A stretch of DNA of 64,000 nucleotides from Stromatinia cepivora (GCA_014898415.1 RCTD01000027.1:62001-126000), one strand, 5' to 3'; counted from the first letter of the stretch, positions 38,270 to 52,431 are shown. Translations and numbers: made by a program. The notes: generated by a model from the sequence alone, not told the origin.

Positions 38270-39527
38270 TATTCGAGTATTTCTTTATAATCTTTTATTT
38301 TGAAAGAATATAAATTCTATTGTTATTAGTATCAATCATTTTATATATTAGAAGCGAAGAATATAATGAATAGGCAAACAAATGGAAATACGATTAATTT
38401 GTATTTATAGAGGAAGATCTTTAGGAAATTATTAATTTTTGTAAATTCAAATTGGAGTTCTATATGATATATGATTATATCGATAAAGATTTATAGGGTG
38501 ATTATTGTAGCAATTTCATAGATTTCAGAGTTGAATATTTTGAATTTGTTAATTCAAAGATTATATTTAGATTATGTATTGAATTGAAAATAAAAGGTTT
38601 GTTTATTAAAAAAACGATATAATGTATAGAATTGATAATCAATAAGGTTTTAATCGAAATGTTTTATATTTTATATATATTATAATCGAATGATCAAATT
38701 CGAGAAATGATGATAAATTAATATTTTCAATTTCGATCAAAAACTATTCTAAATTAAATCAAGATATTTAATAATAATATATATTTGAATATTATTCTTG
38801 AAGATTTAATATCTTTATTTAATCCTCAAAAAAGAAAACAATTTGTATAAATAAATATAAAACAATTATCTTTAATATAATGTAAAGGAATTCAATTATT
38901 GAAATTAAATAAGGAATCGGAATTTTATATATTCAAAGAATTTTTATATAATGAATATCAAGATTCAGAATGGAAATAATATTCAATATTATTATAATTA
39001 TTATATAATAATAATATATTATTTGAAGATGAAAAACTATTGAATGAAAAGAAATCTATTTATGGTAAAGGATTATTAAGTAGATTATTTGATAATAGAA
39101 AATCCTTAAATAATAATAAATATTTTGGAAACGATTGTAAAGTAAATGATATAGATCAAAATGATATTTATATATATTTTTGTAGATATAATAAAGGAGG
39201 AAAAAATTTAATTAATAATAAAGAAAATAATAGTTTAGGAAATTATAAGGATAAATCATTTGATTATATACAAAGCGATAATATCGATTGTGATTTTGGA
39301 AATTTCGAGAAACTTTGTAATAATGTTAATAAATATACTGATTAAAATAATAATTTTGATTATAAGTATATTATCTTTTTCAATTATTATAAAAAAAATC
39401 GATATTTATTTAAATCTTTATATAAAAGTGTTTTTTATAATATTAAAGGAAAAGATTTTTATATTTTATTATTCGAATTTCAATTATATTTTCAATATAA
39501 TAAAGAGTATTTATAAAATAATGAAAA
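38270..39527 (+). pseudogene. Copia-C gag remnant, 5' part (split by Copia-B)
   Basis: Plus-strand, stop-ridden sequence rich in charged residues, including an open 101-codon frame at 39,040-39,345 (TTG start). It lies between the left LTR and the Copia-B insertion and should be gag by position. I see no diagnostic motif in this half; the nucleic-acid-binding finger is in the part right of Copia-B. Confidence 0.5.
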
Positions 39528-39693
39528 TGTTGGAAATGAGACCATCATAGAATTAGAATTGAGGTCACGAGACCACAATGATGCACAGACCATATTTGGG
39601 GATAACCTCAATTCTACTCCTATTAGAACTATCGATCCTTAGTTTAATCTATATAATCAACAATACTATTATTTCCTGTATCAAAAGTTAACA
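39528..39693 (+). repeat. Left LTR of Copia-B
   Basis: 166 bp. Outer start intact (TGTTGGAAATGAGACC), compared with TATTGAAAATAAAACC in the right copy. Confidence 0.92.
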
Positions 39694-39709
39694 AATTATG
39701 AGATCCGGT
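39694..39709 (+). other. Primer-binding site of Copia-B (half-tRNA type)
   Basis: AATTATGAGATCCGG immediately after the left LTR resembles GGTTATGAGCCCGG, the complement of the initiator tRNA-Met anticodon arm, with RIP-type changes at most differing positions. Same primer type as in Copia-A. Confidence 0.5.
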
Positions 39710-40199
39710 TGCACAATAATGATTAAAAAGCAAAGCAAATCGAGAAAGGATTAATATAGCTAGTAAAGATAGGATAGAATGAAAATCAGAGTTTTTACAC
39801 AATACCATCGAAATAGAGTTGAAATACAATAATACAACTTATAACTCATAATATTACAGATCAAAGCGAAAACAGTCTGTATAATACCGATATAGAATTA
39901 TAACAAAGATGAAGAGCAAATTCATATAGCTATAAGAAAACATATTACAATACAATCTTACAAATTTTCTTATTATTTTATTTTTATATTTTTTTATTAT
40001 CCTAAACTTATTTGCTATATATTTTTTTTAAAACCGTCTTAAAAATCTGAAGACTATCTTTGATATTTATTAAACAATAAAAAACCTTTATAATATCGGA
40101 ATCAAATAACCCTTCGAAACTCGATTAAAATAATTATAAATAATAGTTCAAACAAATGAAGATATAATTGAAAGGGAAAGGATGATTTTATATAATTGA

Positions 40200-43100
40200 T
40201 TAAACATTAGACGAATATATACAGATTGTAGGACCCAATATAGTATCTGCCTATAAAATCAATAATCATATATGTTACAATATCGAATTGAAATCGGAAT
40301 ACTTAAAGGATAAAGCGAATATATTATTATATATTTATATAACATTCAATAATAACGATAAAGCCTTTATCGACGAATATTCAATAGTATATACATTTTG
40401 GAGATACTTTAAATCAAAATATACTAGAGTCAGTGTAATTATAACCAATATATATATAATAATAATCCAGAACTTCAAATTCCAATTCAATACTTATTCT
40501 GATATAATTATTATCAAAGCCTAAAACAAATTGAAAGAGTATAGAAGGAAACTAGAAGTTGTAGATGAAAGTTATCAATCAATGTATCAAGATACTATCT
40601 TGTTCTTGATTTTAATATATAATTTTTTAATCGATTATCAAGAAATAATGAATATATTGGATATCCAAACCAATTTTAATATCAACGATAAAATTAAGCA
40701 TTTATAGATTAAAGAATTTTGTTTTAAAAATAGATCAAAGTTAATATAAATTGCGAAAAGATCTAGATATACTTTTCGATATCAAAAATCAGATTTCGAG
40801 ATCCCAAATAATGTTTGTGATCTGTATTAAAGAGAAGGTTATTATATACAAAACTATCTGTATTTAATATAAACCAATAAATTCCTTTGTAATTACCTTT
40901 GTTACTAAAAAAAAAGGGGATCATTGAATTCGAAGAAAATCCATTTCAATAAGAAAAACCAAACACACCCTATTAACAATATCTCTAAATCAGATTCCGA
41001 TATTGAGAATATAATAAAGAAAGATTGCAATTTGACAAAAGAAACTATTAGTAAAACTTCTCCTAATAAATAATATATCAATATAAACACTTCTTTATAT
41101 ATATCTAATCAATCTTCATTATTCAGATCAATAGAATCTATTGCTAAATGAAGGATAAAGATTGATAAAGAAGTAATATATTATTATTATTAGGGTTTAG
41201 TAAATATAATATATAAAGATAATTCTAAAATACTACTTTCAAATATATTATATATACCAAAACTAGAAAGAAACTTATTATCAAGAAAAAGGATTTGTGA
41301 AACAAAGCTGCAAAGGGAATTCAACTTTTATTATATATATTTCAAGAAGGATAATAAGAAAATCATCCGTATTAGAATACAAGACAGAATATACATAGTT
41401 TGATATATGATTAAAGGATATAAGGATATAGTTTTCTGTTCTAATATATATCAAAATAATCAGGAAAAAAGCTTTTCTTCAAAGATAATCGATAATACCA
41501 AAGATATCAATAACGAATTAATATTTAAGGAGAAAAAGAGATACTTATTATAATATCGAAGATTCAATCATCTAGATCCAAACAAGATCAAGAATCTATA
41601 CAAGGTATTCAATATAATCAAACCAATAAAGATCCCAATTGAATTAAATATTTGCAAAATATATATATTCATCAAAATGATCAATCATATTCCGAAGCAA
41701 TTGAATCTGTATAAATCAAAGAGACTCGAATTTATATATTTCGATATTACAGAATCATTTCTAAAATCGATTCGAGGGAATCGTTATTTCATATTGATCA
41801 TTGACAATTATACAAAAATAAATTAGATCATATTATTTAAACAAAAAGATAATATAATTCAAATATTGAAAACTTGGAAAAAGAAGATGGAATTAGTTAT
41901 TAAAGAAAAGATTATTATAGCCAAAATTGATAATATATCGGAACTTCTACAAGTTATTTATGAATAATCATTAGATATACAATCCGAAATTACAATAATT
42001 ACTTTTTCATATCAAAACAAATCTGCAAAACAGAATATAAGGATTACAGAGATAAATATGAAAGTAATGCTAAAAGAAACTGGATTATCATTAGAATTTT
42101 GGAATAAAGTTATAGAGTACGATGTTTATATCAGGAATTATATTAACATTGATCTTAATATGAATAGAATAGATCGATCCTTTACAAAAGCTTTTATAAA
42201 TATAGTATCAAATATAAAGATATACAAAGTCTAAGGGAACAAATGTTACACTTATATCAACCCCAAAACTATTCCGAAAGAATAAAGATATAATAAGTTA
42301 CACCGAATTCAATGATTATATCAAGCACCCCAATTATCGAATTGAAACCAAATAAATTAAATATATCAATACCAATATACAATGAAAATGAAGATAGCAA
42401 TATCCAAAAAACAAATCAAGAATCTTTTTCCAAGAATATTTCAGATATCGAATCCATTATTTCAGAAAATCCAATCCAAGAGTTAACTTTTGTAAACCCT
42501 GAATCTATACTAAAAGCAAAATTTAAGATTATCTTAAATTTTGCTGACAAATCTATTTCAGCAGGATCAAAAAGTGAAGTAAATCTATAATCATTTGAGA
42601 TCGAATAAAAGGATGAAATGGACCTTAAAGACAAACCTTCAAGATATCTAATACGAAAACAAAAAAGAGATATAAAACAAGATTCTGAAAAAGAATAGGA
42701 AAGCAAGATTATAAGGGTATTGATTGCAATATCTATATAGGTCAAAACTCAAGAAAGTATAAAATATACTATAATTACAATCCCAATTATTTATAAAATG
42801 GATTTTTATATTAAAGACAAAATCGTTTTAGATTTCATAATTTCATTAATAGATATAAATAATACAGAAGATATAGTATATCCGGCCAAAGAAATTCTGG
42901 GAATCAAAATATCAAGAACTTATAAGAAAGTAATATCAGATCGAGAACACTTTGAAAAATAGAAGGAAGCCATCCAAAAGGAAATCATATCTTTGATTCA
43001 AAATGGTACTTAGGAAGAATATATACTTCCTAAAAGAAGTAATCTGATTTCGACAAAATGGATATTTACAATTAAAACCAAGGATAACAAAGTAGAACGA

Positions 43101-44496
43101 TTCAAAACAAGATTAATGGTTCAAGGGTTCAATCAAATATTAGGAAAGGATTACAACGAAATGTTTACACCAATAATGAAATTAAATACATTCAGATTAT
43201 TCCTAATTATTATTACAAAGGAAAATTTGGAATATTTACATTTCGATATCAAAAACGCTTTTACCGAATTGCATTTGAAGGAAAAGATCTATTTCGAATT
43301 ATCCCAAAATATTAAAGTCAAAAAAGGATATATACTACAAGCCCTACAAAACCTATATAGTTTAAAACAAACTGAAAAAGATTAAAGTTTATTATTGAAG
43401 AAAAAACTTTTAGATATAGATTTTATACAAAGTTTGGCAAATCTATATCTGTATACATCCAAAAACCATAATATAATATTACTAATATATATCGACGATA
43501 TCGTTATTACATTATATATATCATTGTAAATCATTTGATTCAATAAAAAGCTATCAGTCCGTTTTAATATTAAGAATCTAAGGGAAATTAATAAGATCCT
43601 AAATATTAAAATCATTCGTAATAAAAAAGTATATATATTAATTATAGATCAAAAAGAATATCTCAACATTATACTAATCAAATACAATATTATATATAGA
43701 TAATATCAAATTAAGAAACTACCAATAATGGATTATACCCATCTCCAATCAACAATCGATGATAATGAACTGATAGATGTAAACAAATATCAATAATAAA
43801 TAGAAAATATAATTCATTCAATAATATACATTCAACCAAATATAGCATTCTTAGTTGAAAGACTTTTACAATTTATAACAAAACCAGTAAAACATTATAC
43901 TATAACTTTGAAGAATCTGATGTGATATCTACAATCAATAATCAAACAAAAACTATAATTCGGATCAAAAGGAATACAATCTGATATCTACAAAGAATAC
44001 AATATACCTGACAATATAATAAAGGTATATACAGATATAGATTAAGCTAATAACAAATATAACCGGAAAAGTATTTCAGAGGGAATTGTAATATTCTATA
44101 AAGGCCTTATATCATAGACTAACAAGAAACAAATGTTTATAACTACTTCTAATACAGAATCAGAATATATTGCAATGGTAATATTCATTAAACAAAAAAG
44201 ATAGATTGTATAAATACTCAAAAATCTATTCAGATCAAATTATATTGAAAAGAACAGAAATATAATTCAAATGTTTAATAACAATCAAAACACTTTAACT
44301 TTAACCAAAAACCTATATTTATATAAACAATCTAAATATATAAATATCAATTATTATTTCATCAAGGACTTAACAGAAAAGGAGAAAATCGTTATTAATT
44401 ATATCAATATATACAATATAATTACCAACAGAATAACAAAGCCTTATACAAGGATTGCTTTCGAAAGATTCAAGAAAATATTAGAATTAATAACCT
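40200..44496 (+). pseudogene. Copia-B gag-pol polyprotein remnant
   Basis: One frame carries nearly the whole polyprotein, broken by stops mostly at former Trp, Gln or Arg codons. Gag includes a helical region near 40,400-40,720. A CCHC knuckle reads CDLY-REGYY near 40,808-40,860, with two of its four metal ligands mutated. The integrase zinc-binding start reads YRRFNHLD near 41,555. The integrase core lies at 41,640-42,230. RT covers about 43,000-43,640, including the 89-codon open frame 43,116-43,385 (MVQGFNQILGKDYNEMFTP) and an intact YIDD box near 43,490. RNase H runs 44,030-44,495 with a recognisable TSNTESEYIAM block. The stop at 44,496 is the natural end. Domain order is diagnostic of Copia. 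Confidence 0.92.
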
Positions 44497-44530
44497 AAAA
44501 GAATCAAATAGGATATCCTCAATAAAGGAG

Positions 44531-44696
44531 TATTGAAAATAAAACCATCATAGAATTAGAATTGAGATCACAAAACCACAATGATGTACAAACCATATTT
44601 AGGGATAACCTTAATTCTACTCCTACTAGAATTATCGATCCTTAATTCAATCTATATAATCAACAATACTACTACTTTCTGCACCAAAAGTTAACA
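44531..44696 (+). repeat. Right LTR of Copia-B
   Basis: 166 bp partner of 39,528-39,693. Inner start converted to A/T; outer end keeps CTACTACTTTCTGCACC. Followed by TSD GAAAA. Confidence 0.92.
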
Positions 44697-44701
44697 GAAA
44701 A

Positions 44702-47700
44702 CATTTTTTGAAGAAGAAGGGTATTAATATAGATTCATAGAAAAATGGGATTATATGATATTCAAAACAATTATTATACAAAACCCTAGAAAATCGATAT
44801 CAGAATATTTGGATATTATGATTATCAAATTTCAATATTTTCAAAAAAGTTTATTAAAAGAATTTCGAATAATTATATATATTCAAAAAAAGATCTTCAA
44901 TATATATAATTGTATATTAGTATATAGTCAAAGATATTATCAATCTTCAAAATCTATAATCGGATTTATCGAAGATTTATAAAATTCTATTTCTATATAT
45001 AAGAAATTATATTCAAATGAAAACAAAATATTTTATATAGATCGAATATATAATCAAAAGAATTCTAGATATAATTGTAAATATAAATTCAATTAACGAT
45101 TCTTTATTCGATTAAAAAGAATTAAGAGATATTTCGTTTATAAGAAAGAAGATTGTTGATCAAATAAGTATATAAAAACTGAATAAATTGAATCGAAATA
45201 TAAATATAAAAAACTATTTAAAAGTAATAATAAAGACTTCAGATTATATTTCGAATAATATATTATCAAATATAAAAGAATTTCATTAGATATCAATATC
45301 GATAAAGAATTTGTAATATATATTCAAAACAATTCAAAAAAGAATATAAAAAATAATGATTTAAAGTATATTTGGATTTTATTCTATAGATTGATTAATA
45401 AAAAAGAAATTATAATGAATTTATTCGATAAAACAATAATATATATTTTGATTAACTTTATCAATGAATTAATCAACAAAATCGAAAAATACAAAGTTTT
45501 CTTTTCGAAATATAATAACAAAGAATTTTAGAGTATTATTATCGATATAAATATATCCTAATAATTTATAATAGGATTTAAACAATATTAAATATATCAA
45601 AAGAATATTAAAAATATTAAGTTGAATATAAATAAAATAGAAATTGCAAAAATAATATTCAGAATCGAAAAGATTAAATCAATCGGATTGATTCAATTGA
45701 ATCTATCTTTAGAATCTGTTGAATTTTATATTATGAAATTAGAAATACTATTTTTATTATTATTATAAGATATAAATTGATTCAGGGTATATTATAATAA
45801 TATTATCAATATATTTGTATCATTAATTGCAAATCATTTCTATATTTGTAAATTCAAATATATAGTATTATTCTGGAATATAAAAATCCAGTAATTTATA
45901 TAAATATTTATTGATATAAATAATTGTTATTTAATTGAATCAGAAATATGAAGATTGTATTATTATTTCGATTATTTTTTTATAAATAAATTTTATTGAG
46001 TTCTTTAATATATAAATTATACAAATGTTGCTCAAAAAGATTTCGAAAAATTTATGAAATTCTGTAAATATTATCAAAAATACGGAAAATCATTAAATAG
46101 ATTCAAGTTCAATCTTTGTAATAATATCGAATTTAATTATTCGATTATAATCGATATTATATATATCAATAACAAATCAATATTATATATTGTTAATAAA
46201 GAAATTAGATTTTAAATAATATAACAATTCGATAATATTAATATGAAATATATATAAAATAAATTGAGGATATATTGAATAGATATATATTTAGGTTTAT
46301 TAGATTATATTATTTATAATATTGAAAAGAATTTTATAAATAAAGAATTCAAATAATATACTGAAATGATAGTAATTATTACAAAAAGCATATTTATTAA
46401 AGTATATTGATTAATCGGGATGGTCGAATATTATCATCAAATTATTCGATATATATATAATATTATCGAAAAAGAATTCAAGGGTATTGAAATAATGAAA
46501 GAATTAGTATTGCAAATGATAATGAAAGTAATCAATGATATTATTAGTTTTGATAGAATTGTATTTATCCTTTTAATATTCGGAGTGTATTTATAAATGA
46601 ATGAATTCGATTTATTAGTATTTAGTGTTCAATAATGATTTAATGTAATCAAAAAAGCAAACAACGAAATCAAAAGACTCTGAATTAAGAAACAAATAAT
46701 AAATATATTGAATCAATATAATAATTCAAATATAATTCCAATCCATAAATTATTAATCAATTCAAAGATATAGGTATAGAAAGAAGGAAATAATCAAATT
46801 ATTAAATAAATAGGATTATTTATATTATTATAAATCAAAAGCGAAATCTATATAATTCAATTATCAAATGAATTTACAATCTTTCGATTTATAATAATGA
46901 AATTTTATATAATCAAAATAATAATATTAACAAAATTCATTATATAAATAGAATCTATTACAACAAAACAAATCCTTTAAGAAATATCCTTGAAGAACTT
47001 CGAAACCGTTTCCCAAAAGAAATTTAAGATTATTTTAAAAAATGTAATAAAGACGAATCTTGATATCCTTCAAGTAGTTGTTTTATTAATAAGAATATTA
47101 TATAATATAACAAATACAATATTGATCGAAATTATAGTAATATATTTTATTGAAAATATAACGGAAGTATTAGATATAATTATTTATTTTCAAGATAATG
47201 AAAAAGAAAACATTACTAATATCTTCAACGAAAATCTATTAGTATTTGATATATTCCAAAATCTATCGATCTATAAAAAATCAAGAAAAAAGGAAATTAA
47301 TAATTTAATAGAAAATAGTATATTCGAAATTATATAATAGATAAATATATCAAAAGATCTATAAATATTCAAATCAAGATTTGTTAATGAGATCAAAAAT
47401 GAAGATATTGAAAAAGCATTTTCAAAATCGAGGCTTATAATTTAGGTATAAAATGATATAAAAAAAAGAACAATATTAATATAATCATTTATAATTCAAT
47501 AAACAAATCAATATTTGATATTAAGTATTATAATTATCTTACAATTAATTATACAAACAATTTTGTATATTAAGGATATTATTTAAGTTTATATACAAAT
47601 AATATTCAATCTAATATAATTATTTTATATCCTATTATCTAAAGAAATGAAATTCCTGAAAGGAATACTATTACAAATAATCAAATTATTATATAATATA

Positions 47701-48960
47701 TCAAAGACTAGAAATCATTAATTCAGCATTTACCATAATCATTATTTTATTATATTCTAAATAATTCAATCAATTTACGATCCTTATCTAATATATATCA
47801 AATAGAAAAATAAAGTATTCGAATTAATAGGATTTCAAATAAATAATATAATCATTATAATCAATAAAGCATTTATAAATAAAAAACAAAAAGAATTCGA
47901 AAATACAAAGTTTCTTATAAATGATTAAGAAATTTTATTATCTGAAAATCTCTTCAAATTCAATAGAATTATTATCATTCAAACAAACGATAATTTTATT
48001 TATATCAATCAAGAAAAGCAATATATGAATTTATAATTCATCAAAATATAATTAATCGATATTCATAATACAAAAAGCAAAATTCGAAAAAGTATAATTT
48101 TAAAGGATTAATATATTATTCAATATACAAAAAGAGTTTATATATCGATAATATATCAATCAAAAGTATTATTCGCTTTTTCTTTTATTATCCAGATTAT
48201 CAATTTCAAAAAGGAAGATATGAAGTTGATGAATAAAATAATTCAATAGCAAATGAATAATTCAATTAAAGGATTGAAATTTGTATTATTCGATTTCGAT
48301 TTGCTAAAACTAATAATATTTATAAATGTATTATTCGTTAATAATCGAGATCTGTTCTTATAAATCAGATATATCATTATATTAATGAATAAGAATAATA
48401 AAATGAATCTAATTTATTGATTATTCATTAAATACAAAAAAATCATTAGAAATATATTAACATTGGAACTTTACAATATAACCTTAGAATTCGATATTAA
48501 TATAATACTCAAAAGTATTATCGAAGATATATTATCAAAGCAGAAAGTATTATTAATTATATATACAAATTCGAAATCATTTTACGATTGCCTTATAAAA
48601 CTAAATTCAATTTGAAAGAAAAGATTGATAATTGATCTAATAGTTTTATAACAATTATATAAATGAAAGGAAATAATGAAAATCAAATGAATTAATAAAG
48701 AATCTAATTTTGTTGATATAATAATAAAGGTAAAATTATATTAGATTTTCAAAAATCTTGTAAAGAATAATATAATTAAGGTTAAGATTATAAAATAAAT
48801 AAAAGGATTAAAATATAATAAAAAGAAAATGATATAAATATAAAAATTAAAGAATGAATATAAAACAAAAATCATTATAAATATATATTCAATTTATCGA
48901 ATATATAATCATTTTATATATAAAATTGATTTGAATAAAAGAACAAAACGAGAATTAGAA
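44702..48960 (+). pseudogene. Copia-C gag 3' part and pol remnant
   Basis: After the Copia-B insertion, gag resumes. A cysteine finger of the form CFVCxKExCW is readable in mutated form near 45,120-45,180 (YFVYKKEDC). The integrase zinc region, a degenerate LHRRFGHP motif with a later FCKYYQKYGKS block, lies near 45,940-46,130, and the integrase core lies to about 46,640. RT spans roughly 47,350-48,050, and RNase H about 48,300-48,760, with a YTNSKSFYDCL block (a TDSKSLYDCL-type RNase H motif). The 115-codon open frame 46,990-47,337 covers the integrase-RT linker, ending KKEINNLIENSIFEII. Known of the family: this gag-pol type is widespread in ascomycete genomes. Non-functional here. Confidence 0.85.
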
Positions 48961-49036
48961 TTGGAAAGAGTATTCATTTATTAGGTATATATATTCCTAG
49001 AGTATACGATACTTCGATTTTAAAAGAAATTGTTAG

Positions 49037-49252
49037 TATCGGAATATGAATTATATATATAATAAAAATAATAAGGATAATAAGGATCATATATATATTA
49101 GTATTCGTATTAGTGCCTCAATATATACTATTATATAGTTCTTCATCCTCTATAGATTCTAACTCTTTAAACAAATCAAAACGTATCAAAAACCACAGAG
49201 TTCCATATGTTCGTTGATAAGCTTCACTTCCCCGTATACAGTTATCCCGACA
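49037..49252 (+). repeat. Right LTR of Copia-C
   Basis: Partner of 37,314-37,529. Start degraded to TATCGGAATATGAATTA; outer right half (about 49,140-49,252) of near-normal composition, ending CCCGACA. Confidence 0.87.
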
Positions 49253-49861
49253 TTTTCTCTTCCGTATATTATTCGTTTTATTGGAAATCTATTATATTAT
49301 TGAATTCTTTCAAAATAATAATAAAGAATTCAATTTGTTTTTTTTTTTGGTATTCTAATTGAAATTTATCAGATTTGAGTGTATATAAATTGAGGGTTTC
49401 GAATGATATATAGAAAAGGTATTCGTAGATTTACAATAATAATATAATTGATTGAAAAAAAAATGAATTAAATTTGAAAGGAATTAAAGCTTTTTTCTTT
49501 TCAATAAAAATTTGTATTACATTTATATTTGAAGATTCTTATTATATATCATCAACTACAATTAATCTATTCAATTGTAAATCTCTTTGATTTTAATATT
49601 CTTCGAATTGGTTATCTTATTAATCAATATTTTATTAAATTAATCGATCGATTTTTTGTTTATAAAAGGATGATTGAATAATAAAGAGATTATTTGAATA
49701 GGAGATAATATAAGGTTTCTTTTTAAACTATTCAAAATATTGATTGAAACAATCAAACTTTATTTGAATCTTTAATAATCAAAGTTTATCTAAAATAACA
49801 TTATAATTCTTTAATTCAATGATAAGGAAAAGAATAAAAGATTATTCATAATTATCGATTA

Positions 49862-50111
49862 TTAAATTAAAGAATATGAAATGGATAATAATATAGCCTT
49901 ATATATTATTATACTCTTTGATTTCAATTGAAACTTTAAACAATATAATTTTTGGTTTAAATATAGGAAATAAATAAATAAGGAATATAATATTGATAAA
50001 AGCAAATTCATTTGTTTTAAAATCAATAAATACTTTTGATTGATAAATATAACCATTCTTTGAAAAGTTATAGGGAAGAATGAATACTTCTTCTTCTATA
50101 AGTTTTGTCAA
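49862..50111 (-). pseudogene. Gypsy-E protease-like remnant
   Basis: Minus-strand frames here contain KVFIDFKTNEFAFIN, resembling the start of a retropepsin (V-L-I-D-S/T-G pattern with the Gly lost to RIP). It sits upstream of the RT part of Gypsy-E, on the far side of the Copia-C insertion, as expected for a gag-PR-RT order. The gag portion should lie at 50.1-51.9 kb but I see no diagnostic motif. Confidence 0.45.
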
Positions 50112-51877
50112 ATCAAGAAATCTTATATTCTGTATAACGCTTAAAATGAAAACGGAGTTTAAATATTTGGTTTTAAATGCTTTTTTTTTAAATAGATATT
50201 CTATATAGTTTTAATTGTAATTTCTAAATTAAAGTCTTTTTCGATATCCCGATATTTTTCGAATTCTTCTATTTCTTTTTATACTATTTCGATCTTATTG
50301 AAATTATCGATATAAAACACGATATATATATTATTCCAGAAAAGGGAGAAGGTGATGAATATTTGAAGTTCGAATAATTATTAAGTACAATGAAGCTTAT
50401 ATATCTAGAAGGAATATTCCAAAATGGAAACGATTTCGGGAATATAAAGGTTTCAAAATTGAAATTGCTAAAGTTCTAAAAGGATTATAAGGGATTTATA
50501 ATAATTATTAATTTGCAAATAATTATAAAAGTATCTTATTTAATATAATATCGATTTTGTTTTTGTAATGAAACTTTATTTTGATTTATTTTAATAAATA
50601 TATTTATAAATTCTTCTATAATCTTATAATCCTTAATAAATATTATTATTATTTGTAAAAGAAAATCGGAAATCTTTTGTTCGAAATTTCTAAATAGGAT
50701 TTTATTATTAGTAATCTTTGTTTGAATAATAAATAATCTGAATTTCCTATACTATTCTAGGAAATTGCTATATCGAATTGTATTAGATATAATCTATATT
50801 TTGTATTGAAAATGAATATCATCAATTTCAATTGGGTTCTAATAGATTGTTGTAAATTGTTCAATTAATTCGAATAATATGAATCAGAATATTTGTATAT
50901 AAAAAGTATAATAATATATTTATGCTTTCGATTTGATTTGATCGATTATATATATATAATATTATATTTCATTTTTAAATAATATAATATATAATTCGAA
51001 TTATTTTATAATCAATAATTACTATAAATTAATTTTAGATTCAATATCATTATTAAATTTAATAATAGGGTTTGTGGGTTTTGGTGTATGTATGTCTCGG
51101 TACAAATTATAATTAGTATAAGAATACGATTTTGATTAGTTAAATCGGTTTCTTGAGTAAAAGAACCCCTGATTATTATATAAATTATTATTTTCCAAAA
51201 AGAAAGAAGAATTATCAGAGAATTTTAAATGATCAAATTGTTTAATCAAAGTTTTCTTCCTCTAATCTCGGGGTCTTCGGGTTTACTTAAATAAAGATTC
51301 TTGATTTTCGATTAAAAGAATAAAAGGAGTTTTAAATACTATTTTTAATCTAAATACCTATATAAATATCATTTGGAATTCAAAAGGAAATTGTACTATT
51401 ACAGAGTTCATTATTATTATAACTTTTAATTATCAATTCTCCTCTTTCAAATTTATAATCATTATATAGAGATCTTATAATTATAATAATAATTCAAATG
51501 GAATAATTGAATTATTAGAAGCATCGATTTTATATATTAGAATCTTCTCTTTATCAGTTTTCTTTTTTCCAATAATAACATTATCCAAACTTGTATTTAT
51601 ATTTTCTTTGAAGGATTGTTGAAATAATTGAAAGAAAGGGATAATTCTTTAGAATAGGTTTTCGAAGATTCGGAATATACAGAAAAAGGAGTTCGTTATA
51701 TTATAAAAGTAATGGTATACTTTTAAAAAGGTTTATATTTTTGTCGATTAGATCGGAATAGATCTTTTTTTTTAGATGTAATATTTATAAAAATTCATTT
51801 AAGAAGGTATTATTAAAATGAAGTATTATTTGAAAGGCTATTAGATAATTGAATACTTGTAAATGAATTGTAAATAA

Positions 51878-52159
51878 TATGATATATAAAAGTTATAGTA
51901 GAATTGAATAAACAGGATCAATTATATTCCTTAGAATCTATAATTGAAGAATTATAATTTATAAAAAACGATTAGATATATATATACAGATATCCATTCG
52001 TAAATTGCAGGGTTATACATATATATCATTAAGGTCATCATTTTACTATACTAAATCGTATAAATCGTAATGTATGTGCACAGACGATCAACTCATCAAT
52101 TGATATAGGAGATAAGAGGTATCACGTGATTGGCCTCCTGTGGTTCATGATTCATGACA
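51878..52159 (-). repeat. Right LTR of Gypsy-E (5' LTR on minus)
   Basis: Inner left end is degraded (TATGATATATAAAAG); the outer 90 bp, up to CATGACA at 52,159, keep normal composition and contain ATCACGTG at 52,121-52,128. Confidence 0.85.
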
Positions 52160-52431
52160 CTTTTGATATTTATCGAAATATTTTTGAAAAATAATTAATT
52201 CTTCTTCCAAAAAAATATAAATAGATCCTTAAAGGAATATAATATCAGATTCGATATGATATTCTATTGAATAATAATCAAAAAAGAAATTATTTTCGTT
52301 TTCAAAGAAAGTTTTTGTATATTCTTTAAATTCCGAAAATATTATTAAAAATATTAAAACAAAAATTTATTGAACTTTTAATAAAGATTGAATAGAATAT
52401 CGGTCTTTTAATAATAGAATACAGTAACCGT

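Larger units (their letters stand above)
39528..44696 (+). mobile_element. Copia-type LTR retrotransposon B (inside Copia-C)
   Basis: 5,169 bp, the standard Copia length. LTRs of 166 bp at 39,528-39,693 and 44,531-44,696 start TGTTGGAAAT and end GTTAACA. TSD GAAAA at 39,523-39,527 and 44,697-44,701. A primer site resembling half-tRNA-iMet follows the left LTR; AATAAAGGAG, a purine tract, precedes the right LTR. A single gag-pol with gag, integrase, RT and RNase H in order can be read through RIP stops. The innermost of the three nested elements, so the most recent of these insertions. Confidence 0.92.
37314..49252 (+). mobile_element. Copia-type LTR retrotransposon C (inside Gypsy-E)
   Basis: LTRs of 216 bp at 37,314-37,529 and 49,037-49,252 (TGTCGGAATATGAATCACG to CCCGACA). 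Internal plus-strand pol has integrase, RT and RNase H in the order typical of Copia. Copia-B interrupts its gag. Net length is about 6.8 kb. Unlike the other LTR elements here, I cannot find a matching TSD: 5-bp flanks are ATAAC on the left and TTTTC on the right. A small deletion at a junction within the Gypsy-E RT, or ectopic recombination, would explain this. Confidence 0.85.
33726..52159 (-). mobile_element. Gypsy-type LTR retrotransposon E (inside H)
   Basis: LTRs at 33,726-34,009 and 51,878-52,159 (TGTGACGCAC to CATGACA on plus), with TSD CTTTT at 33,721-33,725 and 52,160-52,164. A purine tract AAAGAAAGAAATAA lies next to the left LTR on the minus strand, so the element runs right to left. 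This matches minus-strand protease-like sequence near 50 kb, RT at 37.15-37.31, RNase H at 36.4-36.6 and integrase at 35.4-35.7 kb. Copia-C interrupts the RT. Net length without Copia-C is about 6.5 kb. Fully degraded. Confidence 0.88.
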
